From assembly GCA_035578155.1 (NCBI GenBank), contig JAPWDM010000023.1, positions 1,054,001-1,118,000 on the forward strand: a stretch of DNA of 64,000 bases. The letters run 5' to 3'. Shown here one piece after another: positions 46,779 to 58,744 of this stretch. Source of the DNA: Brachynemurus nebulosus. Lineage: Eukaryota; Arthropoda; Insecta; Neuroptera; Myrmeleontidae. Below the pieces are notes generated by a model. The model made no database searches, had not been told where the DNA came from, and worked only from the letters and a program-made list of their open reading frames with translations. The first letter of the stretch is position 1, and every line of letters starts with the position of its first letter. Position numbers and translations under genes: made by a program.

Positions 46779-47676
46779 ATACGTACACGTCAAAACGACG
46801 TACGAACTTCTCTACCTGCTCCAATACTACGACTTGTTGTTACTTGTTTGCCGTGAGATTTCTGTTATCTAATTTATTTGTTATTATAACACACCACATA
46901 TATTTTTTTTGTTTATAGTCATTGTCGTTTTGTTTGTATTGAAATAGTGTCCGTCAAAAGGACGTCGATGTATGATTAACGTATGTTTTTTTTTTTTTTG
47001 AAGATTTTGTACACTACATATAAAAGTTTTCCTAATTTTTTTTAAATTTATTAAAGATATGAAGGTTATAATTAATTTATTCAATGATTATGATAATGTG
47101 AAATATGATTACAGCTGTTAGACTTATAGAGACGACATAATACTGAAGTTTTAATATATTGAATCGAAAACTAAAGAATGCATTTCGAATGACTTAATAA
47201 AAGATTAACAATTTATTTTGTGGAAAATATTTTAATTTTTATTACTTTTTGAGATCTTAATCGAAAAATTACCAACAAATTTTAGAAAATTTACAAATGT
47301 GCCTAATGGGGAAATAACTACATATCTATAGGAATATCTATGACTGAGAAATTTCACATTCTGTAAAGTCACACATGTCCACTGACTCATAATAGTTCAT
47401 AAATTAATTATTACAATTGATGCATTTATCTATTTTTTAATTTTTATAATGAAAATTTGCTTTGATAAAAAGATTAAAAAAATTAATAAATATTTACATT
47501 AAGAAATTTTTCCAAATCCAATTTTTTTAAATATTTTGTTCGCTTTTGTAGTATTGTTATGTAAAAAAAAATGTTTTTTGCAAATAAACTCTAAAACTCT
47601 CCGTAAAAAGTCCATCCGTCAAAACGAGGTCGATGTATGATTAACGTTTCTCGTAGACCAACGTATGATTCTAGGG
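46779..47676. mobile_element. piggyBac-like MITE, copy 2 (898 bp)
   Basis: The ends CCCTAGAATCATACGTAC and CGTATGATTCTAGGG lie between TTAA at 46775-46778 and 47677-47680. It is very similar to 16626-17553 throughout. Non-coding. Its insertion is later than the hAT element around it. Confidence 0.88.
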
Positions 47677-47748
47677 TTAATAATGGCGCACACACAACAA
47701 AAGTTTATTAACTGTTAAGATATGTATATCGTCCTTTTTATTATACAT

Positions 47749-47985
47749 TTATGCAAGGGCTTTTCTTGCTTTCATTTCAGGGAATGAATTGACTATATCC
47801 AAATAATCAATTGACTGAATCAGCTCGTTTTCAATTGATAAAATTGAAAGGCTGTTAAGTCTTTCTTGAGACAGTGTTGACCTAAGATAAGTTTTTATCA
47901 GCTTGAGCTTTGAAAAGCTTCGTTCAGTGGAGGCGACCGACATGGGCATTGTGGATACGATTCGCAACGCTACCCACAGGTTGAC
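47749..47985 (-). pseudogene. hAT transposase C-terminal fragment (ZMYM1-like)
   Basis: On the minus strand, 78 codons read N-L-W-V-A-L-R-I, then TMPMSVASTERSFSKLKLIK, TYLRSTLSQERLNSLSILSI, E-N-E-L and a stop at 47749. This is the hATC dimerisation region, closely matching ZMYM1-like hAT proteins (SVAS-ERSFSKLKLIK is the hallmark). An in-frame TAA (47986-47988) stands directly upstream. A short stretch beyond it (LNFKVKPLDILNF) may continue the protein. The catalytic domain is absent, so this is a dead remnant inside the hAT element at 46339-48229. Confidence 0.85.
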
Positions 47986-48237
47986 TTAGGCATCCATGCT
48001 TCCGGTCAATAACAAAAAGTTTAGGATATCCAATGGTTTTACCTTGAAATTCAACTGTAATAGTTTTGAGACAACGTTTTTTCTAGTTTAAATATTTATG
48101 CCCAACATTTAAATCAGATTCTAAAAATTTGCCAAATTTATTTCTTTACCAAAATTGGCCAATTTTATGCCCCTCCAAAAGGCTCGAGTGTGTGGCTGCA
48201 TACGTCGCACACCCCTCAGACCGGCTCTGACTTTTAC

Positions 48238-48664
48238 TATGCATGTGTCCGAAAATGACCTTAAAATTACATTCATTTATGCACATGTTTCGGAAGCATG
48301 CAAACATGACATTATTTTTATCTTATCATACTCAGGGCCGACGAGATAAATAAAAAGCCCCAGAAAGAGAAATTTTCAAAAATTTTTCTCAAAAAATACA
48401 GTAAATGAGTTCACTTTGCCCAGCTCCCTACCAAAAACTCCGGGTCCTCTTTTCAGACCCAAGCCGCTGGGCTAGAAACGGAAAACAAATTTTATTAACA
48501 CATTTGAAAGTTTAAAGTTGTCCCGTATAGTTCTGAAACTGAAAAAATGGTTAAAAATAAACAATTGAGCGAAACTTGATGACTTTTTACTCTAATATTG
48601 TTAAGTTTGCAAAAAAATGAACGTAAAATATCTTCCAAGGTACTGGGACTCCAAAATGGGTTAC
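48238..48664. other. Unannotated DNA with a CAGGGCCGACGAG motif
   Basis: TCAGGGCCGACGAG at about 48333 resembles another hAT end without a clear partner. The rest is AT-rich. Confidence 0.35.
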
Positions 48665-48789
48665 TTTTAGCGAATTTCCAAAACTGGAAATTCAGCTCTT
48701 ACGCCAGGTGTCATGGTGCGACCTAAGCCCGAGACCATATCAGAAATATGTTTTGAGGTCCCTAGAATACGAAAATGATATTCACTAAA

Positions 48790-48861
<72 letters not shown>

Positions 48862-49096
48862 CCGCGCGATAACTCTCGAACGAAACGTTTAATGCTTATG
48901 AAATTTTGTGTGCGAATTCGATTTTCCAAATCGTTGGATGAGTTCGTTAGCCAGACACGTCGGATGCCCAGAAGTAGGTTTTCCGGGCGTTTTTTGTCAA
49001 CAAAATGAGTTTTTTGCCAGAATTAAGCAATTTTTCAAATTTTTTTTTACACCAAGCCCTAGTAAAAGGTAAAATGCATAAAAAATGTTTTTATAC
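48665..49096 (+). repeat. Family A repeat, 3'-truncated or diverged copy
   Basis: It starts TTTTAGCGAATTTCCAAAAC, includes a CCCGAGACCATATCAGAAAT stretch, a TA tract, CGATAACTCTCGAACGAAAC and CAGACACGTCGGATGCCCAG. The usual GATGCTGCGACAGGGGTAT end is not present. Confidence 0.65.
48792..48857. repeat. (TA)n tract inside family A
   Basis: About 65 bp at the family-typical position. Confidence 0.95.
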
Positions 49097-50339
49097 CGTT
49101 GCTCTAAATTACTTACTTTTCGAAAAAACTAGGAAATATGTCGTTCTCCATTTCACTCGCACTCGCATTCTTTTTTTTTCTGTCTCATTTTTTACGAGCT
49201 AAATTCGAAAAAAACCGCTTTTTAAGTAGCATGTCATGATTTTTTTAATCCAATTTAACGATTCGGCTATATTCTTTTTCTTTGTCAGTTAAATGTTTTT
49301 ATAATGTATCTCTATTCCATTTTTTTTTAGATAAAAAATCACGGCGCAGTTTTTTATGTGATATGATCAGAATTTAGATGATGTTTACACCTTCCTAAAA
49401 TTAATAAGAGCTTGCTACAATCGCATAAAAATTACGTTAAATCATATTCAAACAATAATATTTTTACGTAATTTTCTATCCAAATGACAATACTACGTTA
49501 TAATTATATGTATAAACCCATCATTTTAGTGGTAAATAAATTTGCACATTCAGTTTTTTTTTTCTTTTGACAACAAAACAAATAATTTTAAATTTTGACA
49601 AGTTGTATCGTACATTTTTGAAAATATTAAATATTTATTTTTTTAAGGCAAAAATGTATTAAAGATCTGAAATTTGTTTAACAAAAACCATACATCTGCT
49701 CGTTTTACCTTAAAAATCTCGGAAAATAGAATATTTTTCAATAATTACCTCAGAAAAAGCATATATGAGGTAATTTTCATGATATTTTTTTGAAAATTTC
49801 AAAATAGTAGGGTTACAATGTTTTTTTTTTTTTTAATTATTTTGTAGAATTTGGTAAACACACATCGTAAAAAGTACTCGCCTTGAAAAAATCAAACAAG
49901 TATTTAAAAAAAAAATACTATTTCTTAAAGAAAATATTAAAATTATGTACAAATGCCGTCCTGACCAACTGATATATTGGAACCGATTTTGAGCAGCTGG
50001 ATTTACTACAGGCAAAAGCTCATAGTGAATACACACATTTTTTAACATCCTTTTGAATTTTGTAATTCAATCATTACAAATAAAATCTAAATAAAAAAAA
50101 ATCTCTATGACCTGTTTTTTCTCAATTTTCTAGCATCAAATCTAGCGATAATTAACTAGCGGGTGATTGTATTGACCACACATTTTAATGTAAAATATAT
50201 TAATTTTAACCGGCTTCAAAATAACGTTTCGATTTTAACAATAAAAATATTTAAAAAAGTGTTTAAGTTCTGGCAAGATTGTCAAAAAGGGACTGAAATA
50301 TTTAATGTGTTAAGTACTTACTAGACTTATAAACTTTCA
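49097..50339. other. Unannotated AT-rich DNA
   Basis: No gene was seen. Long A and T runs occur at about 49554 and 49820. Confidence 0.4.
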
Positions 50340-50434
50340 TTTTCGTATACGCTTTCGGTTTCGGATATTTAATTATTTCGGATATCGGTAGTTTTAGTTA
50401 CGGTTACGAATATCCATAACATCCCTAATGTAAA
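50340..50434 (-). mobile_element. Single end of a hAT-like element
   Basis: Read on the minus strand it begins TAGGGATGTTATGGATATTC followed by ACCG and CCGATATCCGAAA motifs, the style of hAT MITE ends. No opposite end was located. Confidence 0.35.
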
Positions 50435-51700
50435 TGTTTGTCAATCCAACTTCATCGAGAGAAAGTTAATTAGGTATTTACGATTTTCGGAAGAACACGT
50501 ATATAAATTTTATAAGTACGTATTATCATATAAACACATTTGGTTTGCAATTTTTTAATAATTAGTTTCTACGCTACTGAAATTATCTATCCATTTGAAA
50601 ATTGGGATCCAGTGATGTACATTGACACTACAAAAGTGTGGGTGAAAAATTTCATTTTCACTTTTACTGAAATTATGTCATAAATTCATATTTTCAGAAT
50701 TTATTCATTTGACAGAAAAATTCTAAATTATTAAAAAAGCCAAATAATTAATAACAATTAAAATAAAAAAAAAAAAAAAAAACAGAAAACATTTATTTAT
50801 ATTTGCATTTTTATAAAAACATGTAGGTATTATATTTTATATGCACTTTAACTAAAATGTCAAATTTCACACGTTGTTAATTTTCAATTTCACTCATAAT
50901 GTGCTTAAAAATCAAAACTTAAAGTTTATAACATTCACAATCCGTGTAGAGTGTCCATACGTCTTGGTTTTCCCGGATTTGTCACGGTTCTAGCTCCGTT
51001 GCTCCGGTGTCTCGACAGACTTTTTCAAGACGTCGGTCGATTTGTTTCGGTTTTTCAAACTACTAATTTTTTATTTTCATCATCTAATAAGTACACAATT
51101 TTTCATTTTAAATAATGAATAGTTCAGTATCATATTAAAAGATCAACAGTAGATTCATTTACAACCAAACCTAAAAATATTTAAAAAAAATTAATTACTA
51201 ATTAAATTTTCCAAGTTTTTTCGATTTTACCTTAAACACGAACTTCCAAAAAAACATTTTCTTTTCTTAACTTTCCATCATATATGTATCTACATAAATA
51301 AATTGTAATATTATTTTGCTTGCTTTTATGATACTGAAGGTACTGAAGTTATTGAACAATTAAAAATTAAAATGACTGGAATTTTATTCGAACTTTTAAA
51401 TAAAGTAGTTAACTAACGCGCTAGATAGATAACGCCACAATACAGAAATTGCCAATATTTAAATGTTCATGTTTCACATTAATACAAAATAAAATACATT
51501 AATACAAAATAAAATTGTCTAAGAAGCTCACTTTCATAAGAAATTTTATAAAAGTTTAAAAAATATATATTTCCTAGAACAGGGGGCGATTTATTTTAAA
51601 AAAAAATTAATATTTTAAATAAAGAGCCATTAATAGGTAATCTATACATATAATACAAATGTAACGAGACCGTTTCTGTATAGGGAATATTTTTTAAAAA
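50435..51700. other. Unannotated AT-rich DNA
   Basis: A GC-richer piece at about 50945-51060 (TTTTCCCGGATTTGTC, GACGTCGGTCGAT) may be a transposon fragment. No gene was seen. Confidence 0.35.
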
Positions 51701-51759
51701 TTGTGCAGATACTGTAAATAGTTATCGATGTAGATATCAAAACAGCGATTTTTTAAATT

Positions 51760-51760
<1 letters not shown>

Positions 51761-51808
<48 letters not shown>

Positions 51809-51812
51809 TCGT
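51761..51812. repeat. (CTGT)n microsatellite
   Basis: About 12 units of GTCT, directly followed by the minisatellite that begins near 51820. Confidence 0.95.
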
Positions 51813-51819
51813 CTGTTCA

Positions 51820-52265
51820 CGCATCACACAAAAACTACTGGATGGATTTTAATGAAATTTGGTGTGCCGACAACTTATTACCCGGATCAACATCTAAGAT
51901 ACTTTCTACTTCGAGAAAATGTCTCATTCCCACGGGAAAATGGAAAAACCATGTTGAGCATGTGCATACAGTACGCAAAAACTATTGAACGGATTTTGAT
52001 GCAATTTGGTGTGGTGATAACTTATTACCTGAGTCCGCATCTCAGATACTTTTTATTTCGGGAAAGTGGCTCATTCCCACAGGAAAATAAAAAAACTTTT
52101 TGAGCATGTGCACATATTACGCGAAAACTAATGAACGGATTTTTATGAAATCTGGTGTAGTGATAACTTATTACCTGCGTCAACATTTAGGATACTTTTT
52201 ATTACGGGAAAATATTTCCTTCCTTCAGGAAAATTCAAAAATTATTTTGCTTATGTGCATGTATA
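51820..52265 (+). repeat. Three-unit minisatellite, unit about 145-150 bp
   Basis: Units at about 51822, 51970 and 52112 share ACTATTGAACGGATTTTGAT, AAATTTGGTGTG, GATAACTTATTACCTG, GATACTTTTTATTTCGGGAA and GAGCATGTGCATA. The CTGT run followed by CACAAAAACTACTGGATGGA is a pattern I associate with insect interspersed repeats. No terminal repeats or coding region were seen. Confidence 0.75.
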
Positions 52266-52497
52266 CTTAAAACTATTGTTCTATGCGAATGCTTTATAAT
52301 TACTATACTTATATACTTGTCATTTATTACATTAAATTTACCATAATACAAAATTTCTGGAGACTAACTCTATTTTAAATTAATTTAGAAATTTCGAAAA
52401 TTTAAGTGCCTATATATCCGAAAAATTCATTTTGGATGAAACTTGTTATATTTATAGGATAGATACTAGTTTGGGATGCAAATATAATAAAACAATA

Positions 52498-52758
52498 AAA
52501 CGTTGGGAGTCCAAAAATTTTGTATGAGTTCTCCAGTCAGACACGTCCAATTCCAAAAACCTCAAAAAATGAGTTTTTTTGCAAACAATTTGCCAAAATT
52601 TAAAAGTTTTTCCAATTTTTTTTACATTGTGGTAAAGAACCAAGAAAATCACAGAAAATACATTTTGAACCATTATTCTAGGTAAGCGGGTTTTCGAAAA
52701 AAAGTAACTTTTATGATTGGAAATTCGCTATGTTATGCAGATGCTGCGACAGGGGTAT
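52498..52758 (+). repeat. Family A repeat, 3' fragment
   Basis: It begins around CGTTGGGAGTCCAAAAATTT, retains CAGACACGTCC and the AAAATGAGTTTTTTTGC region, and ends GATGCTGCGACAGGGGTATT. The 5' half and TA tract are missing. Confidence 0.65.
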
Positions 52759-53215
52759 TTGAATTTACTATGCCACTATTTGCGAAAGAATTAATTTTAT
52801 TCAAAATTTCTGTAATGTACTTATATAGACAGCTATGAAATAATATAGCTATGAATTATTTTTAATTTATACTACAGGGTATTTTACGTAACACATCATT
52901 TTTTTTTTTAAATATTATTCTTGTGACATATCATACCTATTCTAAATATTTATTTTGATATAAATAAAATTAGTGCATGTCCTTATATAGTATGTATAAT
53001 TATTTCATATACCTGTATCATATAATCATATAATCTTATAATAATTAACAAACTTATGATCTTATACAAAATTTAATTTAATATTATGATTTGTAATACT
53101 TATATGGGTTGTAATACTTATAAGTTACAATATTATACCTAATTTATGATTATATTTTATAATTAAATATTATGACATTATAAAACTTTTAATAAATAAG
53201 TCATTTAAAAAAAAA
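52759..53215. other. Unannotated AT-rich DNA
   Basis: Very AT-rich, with ATAATCTTATAATAATT-like low-complexity stretches. No gene was seen. Confidence 0.4.
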
Positions 53216-53648
53216 GCCATGAGCAGCGGGACCCCACCACGGAAGTCGAATTTTTCGCTACATCTTCGGTATTTTTACGATATCTAAATGTGGTTGAAAG
53301 GGTATTGGCGAATTGTCATTTTGGTGTTTTCAAAACTGATGATAAGTGTCCGGCGGATCGGCTTAAGTTTTTAAGGGCTGAATTTCAGTAAATTTCAATT
53401 TTATGTCGATAGCAGTTAGCAGGAAAAAAGCCAACACAATTCATACGAGGGCATTCCTATCCATGCTTATCCGCCAATAGCTTTTGTGTTTTATTTTTAA
53501 ATATTAATAAAGGACCTCAAATAGTGAACTGGAAGGCCTTTATGAAGATATTTTTTCTTTTCTAAAAATCCAAAATTTATATTTTATAAATAAATAAAAA
53601 CTGACTGCAATAATATTTTTTTTTTTTAAATTACAATATTTATTACGA

Positions 53649-53987
53649 TTAGTTCACTTTTTTCCTAAATTTACCTTGCCTACTTATATTAGAGTCATTC
53701 CATTTAAAATCAACAAACGGGTGTGCTGCATGTTTTTTAATTTTAATTAAAAAAATTGAGGATAATCTTTGTAGTGCCGGAAACGCTAAACCACCGTCAT
53801 TTAATTTTTTTATTGTGTAACTTCCGGTCAGTGCCGCTCCGAAGTCAAAAATTGGGTCAATTTCATACTTGTATATAATGGACTCTAGCTTTTTATTTAG
53901 AATAGGTATAGAAATGACTCTTGCTTTATTTGATAGAGTAATAATTGTGCATTTCATATAATATAAAATAAAACTGAATTGTAACAA
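53649..53987 (-). pseudogene. Protein C-terminal fragment in a foldback arm, unidentified
   Basis: The minus-strand frame runs for 112 codons and includes YKYEIDPIFDFGAALTGSYT, IKKLNDGGLAFPALQRLSSI and a basic HAAHPFVDFKWND tail ending at the element's terminus. The right arm has the same protein up to a 2-base deletion and stops exactly at KWND. The NDGGL-x-F-P string recalls the region before the end of THAP/P-element-type transposases, but the match is too short to be sure. The catalytic part is not visible in the arms or loop. Confidence 0.4.
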
Positions 53988-56067
53988 TTAAGACCAAAAT
54001 GGCGGCTATCTAAAATTTCCCAATTTTTTCTCATTTTTACGATTTTCAACTGAATCCTGTGTCAACTCTGTTGCACGTTAAGGATTGATTTTTTTTTAGG
54101 AATAAAGTTCTAACCCTTCTGATCCTACGACGTAATTATCATTGTCCTAGAATAATATCTTCTACGAAAAAAAAAATTGTGAAAATTGATAATTTTGAAA
54201 AATGCTGAACTTTGACCACCAAAAAACCCATGTGGAGGAAAAAATAAAAATCTGATATTTTCAGAAAATATAGTCTATATCTTCGTTAATTATGTCCAAT
54301 TAGTGCCAGTCTGTTATTTTCACTTTCTTAGGAAATATGATTTTTTTGAAAGTACTACTTTTAGGAAAATCAAAACAAAATTTTTTATACTACAACTAAA
54401 TAAAACAAGCGCTTTAGAATTAATAGTCATTATGTAAATGTTTCTTCGTAAAAATAATAGTTATATTAGCATACCGAAAGCTTGTTTACATTTTATTTAG
54501 TGTTTACACTTTGTTGCAAAGTGTAAACAAGTAAAATCTTGCTAAGTTTGAAGCCCTGCCATGTATATTTACAAAATTTAGATTAAATAAATTATTAAAC
54601 TACATTCATATTTTACTGTTTACGTTGTGTCACGAGAGTGTTGTTGTTTAGTTTTTGTTTATCAACTTACGCATATTCTACAATTTCTATATAAAAATTT
54701 ATTGCAATGTGCAGTAGCAAAAATTACGTAACCCAACAAAAAAAGTAAAAAAATTCGGGGAGGTAGGTCTATCCACGTTGTCAACTTCCCATTGGGTGCC
54801 CTTAAGGACTACAGATAATTGTAGATGGCACTGCGCCTCGAACGAAAAAATCCGAGACGGAAAATATTTCACAAGTTTTTTAATTTCTCTTTTTACACCG
54901 CCAATCCGAACTTTTTGCAAAACTTATCTGGTCTTAATTTTTTAATTATGCATCTAATAAAATTGGTTCGCATCGATATCATCATTTGTTTTCCAAAACT
55001 CAGTAACAAACGAACGAACGAACGCACACACACATGTCTCGCTAAAACAAATTCTAGTGACCTTGAGACGTGAAAATTTTAAACGTCAAAATTAGCTATT
55101 CTCAAAATCGGATCCATTACAATAACATCCAATGGGAAGTTAATAAAAAAATGTAGCTTAATAATTTTAATAATTTATTTAGTCTAAATTTTGTAAATAT
55201 ACGTGGCAGGGCTTCAAACTTAACAAGATTTTACTTGTTTACACTTTGCAACAAAGTGTAAACACTAAATAAAATGTAAACAAGCTTTCGGTATGCTAAT
55301 ATAACTATTATTTTTACGAAGAAACATTTACATAATGACTATTAATTCTAAAGCGCTTGTTTTATTTAGTTGTAGTATAAAAAATTTTGTTTTGATTTTC
55401 CTAAAAGTAGTACTTTCAAAAAAATCATATTTCCTAAGAAAGTGAAAATAACAGAATGGCACTAATTGGACATAATTAACGAAGATATAGACTATTTTCT
55501 GAAAATATCAGATTTTTATTTTTTCCTCCACATAGGTTTTTTGGTGGTCAAAATTCAGCATTTTTCAAAATTATCAATTTTCACAATTTTTTTTTTCGTA
55601 GAAGATATTATTCTAGGACAATGATAATTACGTCGTAGGATCAGAAGGGTCAGTACTGTATTCCTAAAAAAAATCAATCCTTAACGTGCAACAGAGTTGA
55701 CACAGGATTCAGTTGAAAATCGTAAAAATGAGAAAAAATTGGGAAATTTTAGATAGCCGCCATTTTGGTCTTAATTGTTACAATTCAGTTTTATTTTATA
55801 TTATATAAAATGCACATTTATTACTCTATCAAATAAAGCAAGTCATTTCTATACCTATTCTAAATAAAAAGCTAGAGTCCATTATATACAAGTATGAAAT
55901 TGACCCAATTTTTGACTTCGGAGGGGCACTGACCGGAAGTTACACAATAAAAAAATTAAATGACGGTGGTTTAGCGTTTCCGGCACTACAAAGATTATCC
56001 TCAATTTTTTTTATTAAAATTAAAAAACATGCGGCACACCCGTTTGTTGATTTCAAATGGAATGACT
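53693..56067. mobile_element. Large foldback element (2375 bp, arms about 0.91 kb)
   Basis: The left arm (53693-54603) and right arm (55153-56067) are near-identical inverted copies from AGTCATTCCATTT inward. Differences are scattered base changes and small gaps. The loop of about 550 bp contains a family H element. ATTAG occurs on both sides of the insertion, offset by one base, and may be a 5-6 bp target duplication. Each arm carries the same C-terminal coding fragment. Confidence 0.85.
54747..55143 (+). mobile_element. Family H element, copy 2
   Basis: The left motif TCAACTTCCCATTGGGTG and right motif CATCCAATGGGAAGTTAA are inverted repeats. The interior (AACTTATCTGGTCTTAATTT, ATATCATCATTTGTT, (CGAA)n, TCTAGTGACCTTGAGACGTG) matches 39839-40548. 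It is shorter than copy 1 and sits in the loop of the large foldback. Confidence 0.65.
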
Positions 56068-56841
56068 AATTAGTATTAAAATAAATCATTTTAACCAGGT
56101 ATAACAATACCATTGAATTCCGATGTAAAAATGGGAGAAGTGGGGAAAAGACTAATGTGTAATCCCTAAAAGGCACTAACTGAATACTAACTCAATACAC
56201 GTACAAAATTTCAGCCCTCTAGTTTTACTCAGAGTCTCTAGGCGTGTTAGAAAAAAAAAAGAAAAAATCAAGGAAATATTGGCGTAAAAATCGTGAGGGC
56301 AAGGGTTAAAAGTTGAAACCTCCAAAAAGCAGTGCCTGGCTATTAACTTAAACTATACACACAATTTCAGCCCTCTAGGTTTATTTGAGTGACCTGTGAG
56401 AGTGGTACAAACTTCGAAAACGTCGAAAAAGCTTGAAATTGTAGCTTAAAAATGAGGGCGGTGGGGGTAAAATATTAAAACCTCCAAAAAGCACAACCTA
56501 GGTACGAACTTTATCAACACACCAAATTTCAACCCTCTGCGTTAATTCTGGGGGGCTGTGGATACGTTAGATCCAGCCAAAATCGTTTTTCCCCCCTCTA
56601 CTCCCTCCAAATCATCCTAGGAAGCTGGTAGATAATTGACCGAAACATTATTTCCAACCGGTTTGGAAAAGTTTTATTGCTTTTCCGCCACCCACCACCC
56701 CCTTAAAGGTTAGGTCGGATCCAAAATTTGACCCCACTTTGATAGTATTGTTGTGCATCGGAATGAGCCCATTTACCAAATTTGAGCTCTTAATTTCCGT
56801 AGGGGGGCCCTACACATATTAAAAGGTAGCGGGAAAAAAAA

Positions 56842-56844
<3 letters not shown>

Positions 56845-56881
<37 letters not shown>
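56845..56881. repeat. (TA)n tract inside family B copy 4
   Basis: About 37 bp of TA in the family-typical position, preceded by an A-rich stretch. Confidence 0.95.
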
Positions 56882-56883
<2 letters not shown>

Positions 56884-56937
56884 CATTTTTTTTCTACAGA
56901 ATCGTGTTCTACAGATCCGAAAACGGATAGCGCCCCT

Positions 56938-57725
56938 AAGGAAGGTAAGTAAACTTTTATGACTTGTTATTTTTTATAACTACAGAAATTCGAAAACAGA
57001 ATGTTAAATGTTGCTTACGATCAAGTTACCTGCTATGTTATCGCCAATTTACGATTCAAGTGGTTGAAAAAACATATCAATGTGTTATATAATTGCTATA
57101 TTTTATAACAATAATCGAAAATTCATCTCAGAATTACTAAAATTTCACCGACAGTTTTCGTCCAACTCTTTATTTTGCACCCTTTTGCGGACGCCAGACC
57201 CTTTGGAAACAATTCTAATCTAACATTAATTTTTTTTTCAAGATGTCAGTAATATTTGAGCCACAATTTGGTCGGTAATTTACCTATTTAGCGCCCCAAA
57301 GCTCTGTGAGATAATTTTAACCTTTAAAATGTACTCTCTATTAACCTTTATTACCCACCAATGGATTGAAGAGATCTCGAGGTTATCCCAAAGTACCTCA
57401 AACTAACAAAATTCACAAACATTAACTATTTCTGTCTTATATTAGTATGATTATAAGAATGTATTTATTCAAAATTAGTTTTGGATTTATCTTTAATTGA
57501 ATCTATATATACTTTGATAAATATAGTCAACAAAACTGTTAATTTTATCTATTAATCTACTATAATTGTACTTTTATACCTAATTTGTCTATAAATTTTA
57601 TATTACATATTATATTATTAATATTGGCACAGCTCACCGATTTGCTCACGACCAATAACTACATTGTTATTGTTGAATGAATTACTAACTACCTACGTTT
57701 CTATTTTTATAACAAAATAATTATT
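56938..57725. other. Unannotated AT-rich DNA
   Basis: No gene or repeat partner was recognised. Confidence 0.35.
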
Positions 57726-57832
57726 TTTAGGGTTCCATACCCTAAAAGGAAAAACGGAACCCTTATAAAATCACTCTTGTGTATGTCTGTCCGTTTGTCA
57801 CAGATTCTTCTCGGACACTATGTAACGTAAGA
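57726..57832 (+). repeat. GGGTTCCATACCCT repeat fragment
   Basis: TTTAGGGTTCCATACCCT is followed by AAAAACGGAACCCTTATAAA, a GTCTGTCCGTTTGTC stretch and ACTATGTAACGTAA. It matches 30201-30294. GGGTTCC and GGAACCC form a small inverted pair. Confidence 0.5.
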
Positions 57833-57935
57833 ATTCAAAATTTAACGTAATTTACTGTTTAAATACGAACAAAATTTATAAATCATGACATTAAAATAAC
57901 TGCTTCTCGCAACCAAAGGTGTTGAGATGGTAGTA

Positions 57936-58085
57936 TAGATTTATAGTGAGTGAGTGATTCAATTCACTGAGTTGAATCACTCAACTGACTAACTGAATTG
58001 AATCAGTCAAAAAGAATTGAATCGACTCTTTCAACTCATGAGTTGAAAGAGTATAATAATGTCATACACTCACTCACTCACGAGT
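57936..58085. repeat. GAATC/GTGAG-rich cluster, left
   Basis: A dense set of GTGAGTGAGTGATTCAATTC, ACTCATGAGTTGAAAGAGT and CACTCACTCACTCACGAG motifs with many short palindromes. It resembles the cluster at 58745-58975 and may be one end of a hAT-type element. Confidence 0.5.
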
Positions 58086-58744
58086 ATATGACATATAAGA
58101 TTCTATTCAATTTTCAATCTCTGTTTCAGTTTACTTATGACAATAAACAGAGCAACAGAGACTTGTTCCCACAAACATCTGTTTTTACAACTGTGTATAT
58201 AACATAACGTGTATATATCGTATATATACTAATAATACTATATGGTATGGTAGTTATTACTTTTTCTTTTTTTTAGAACTAATAGTTTAATTTTGTTTAC
58301 TATCCTTTATTTTTTAAAATGCAGAAAACAAATTTTAAATCAAATTTAGTCCAGATGTCTAATAAACTAACAAAATAATCTAAATAAAAAATATACCCAA
58401 TTTTACGTACACTGTAAGTGCTATAAGTATGGATATTAAAAAAATTCTAAAAAAAACTATTTGTATTTTATTTTACAACATTTTCAAATTTTTAAAATAA
58501 AATTTTCCCGTTTATTGTTAGATTATTACGTCTCCAAAAATTAGTTTTTCTTCAAAACAGCAGTGAGTGGATATCATTCCTACATAAAATTATTGTAGAT
58601 TTTCACAATCAAAATTTTCATTGTTATGTCTTTTCAACCGTGTATTTTTCATGCTGTATTAATTTTTTAATTTGTTGTGTCGGTGCATTAATTTTAAGTA
58701 CATAATTATATTAATTTTATTCGGAGATAATAATTGTACCCAAA
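58086..58744. other. Unannotated AT-rich DNA between two similar clusters
   Basis: No gene was seen. It may be the body of the element whose ends are the flanking GAATC/GTGAG clusters. Confidence 0.3.

Larger units (their letters stand above)
46339..48229 (-). mobile_element. hAT element remnant with transposase fragment (1.9 kb)
   Basis: The ends CAGGGCCGGCCTAAG and CTCAGACCGGCTCTG are inverted repeats flanked by exact 8-bp ACTTTTAC. Inside is the C-terminal part of a hAT transposase on the minus strand (47749-47985) and a piggyBac-like MITE (46779-47676). About 1 kb remains after subtracting the MITE, so most of the transposase is gone. Confidence 0.88.
53216..56937 (+). repeat. Family B long repeat, copy 4, split by a foldback
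   Basis: The head (GCCATGAGCAGCGGGACCCC) and spacer run to about 53690. The tandem units and the rest resume at about 56070 and end at ACGGATAGCGCCCCT. The break falls within the CTACTTGTATTTAGAATAAA region that is continuous in copies 1-3. The final tail is missing. Confidence 0.75.

Noticed and set aside
51820..52265. CRISPR-like array
   Set aside because: Three diverged units of about 145 bp without short spaced repeats. The window is eukaryotic.
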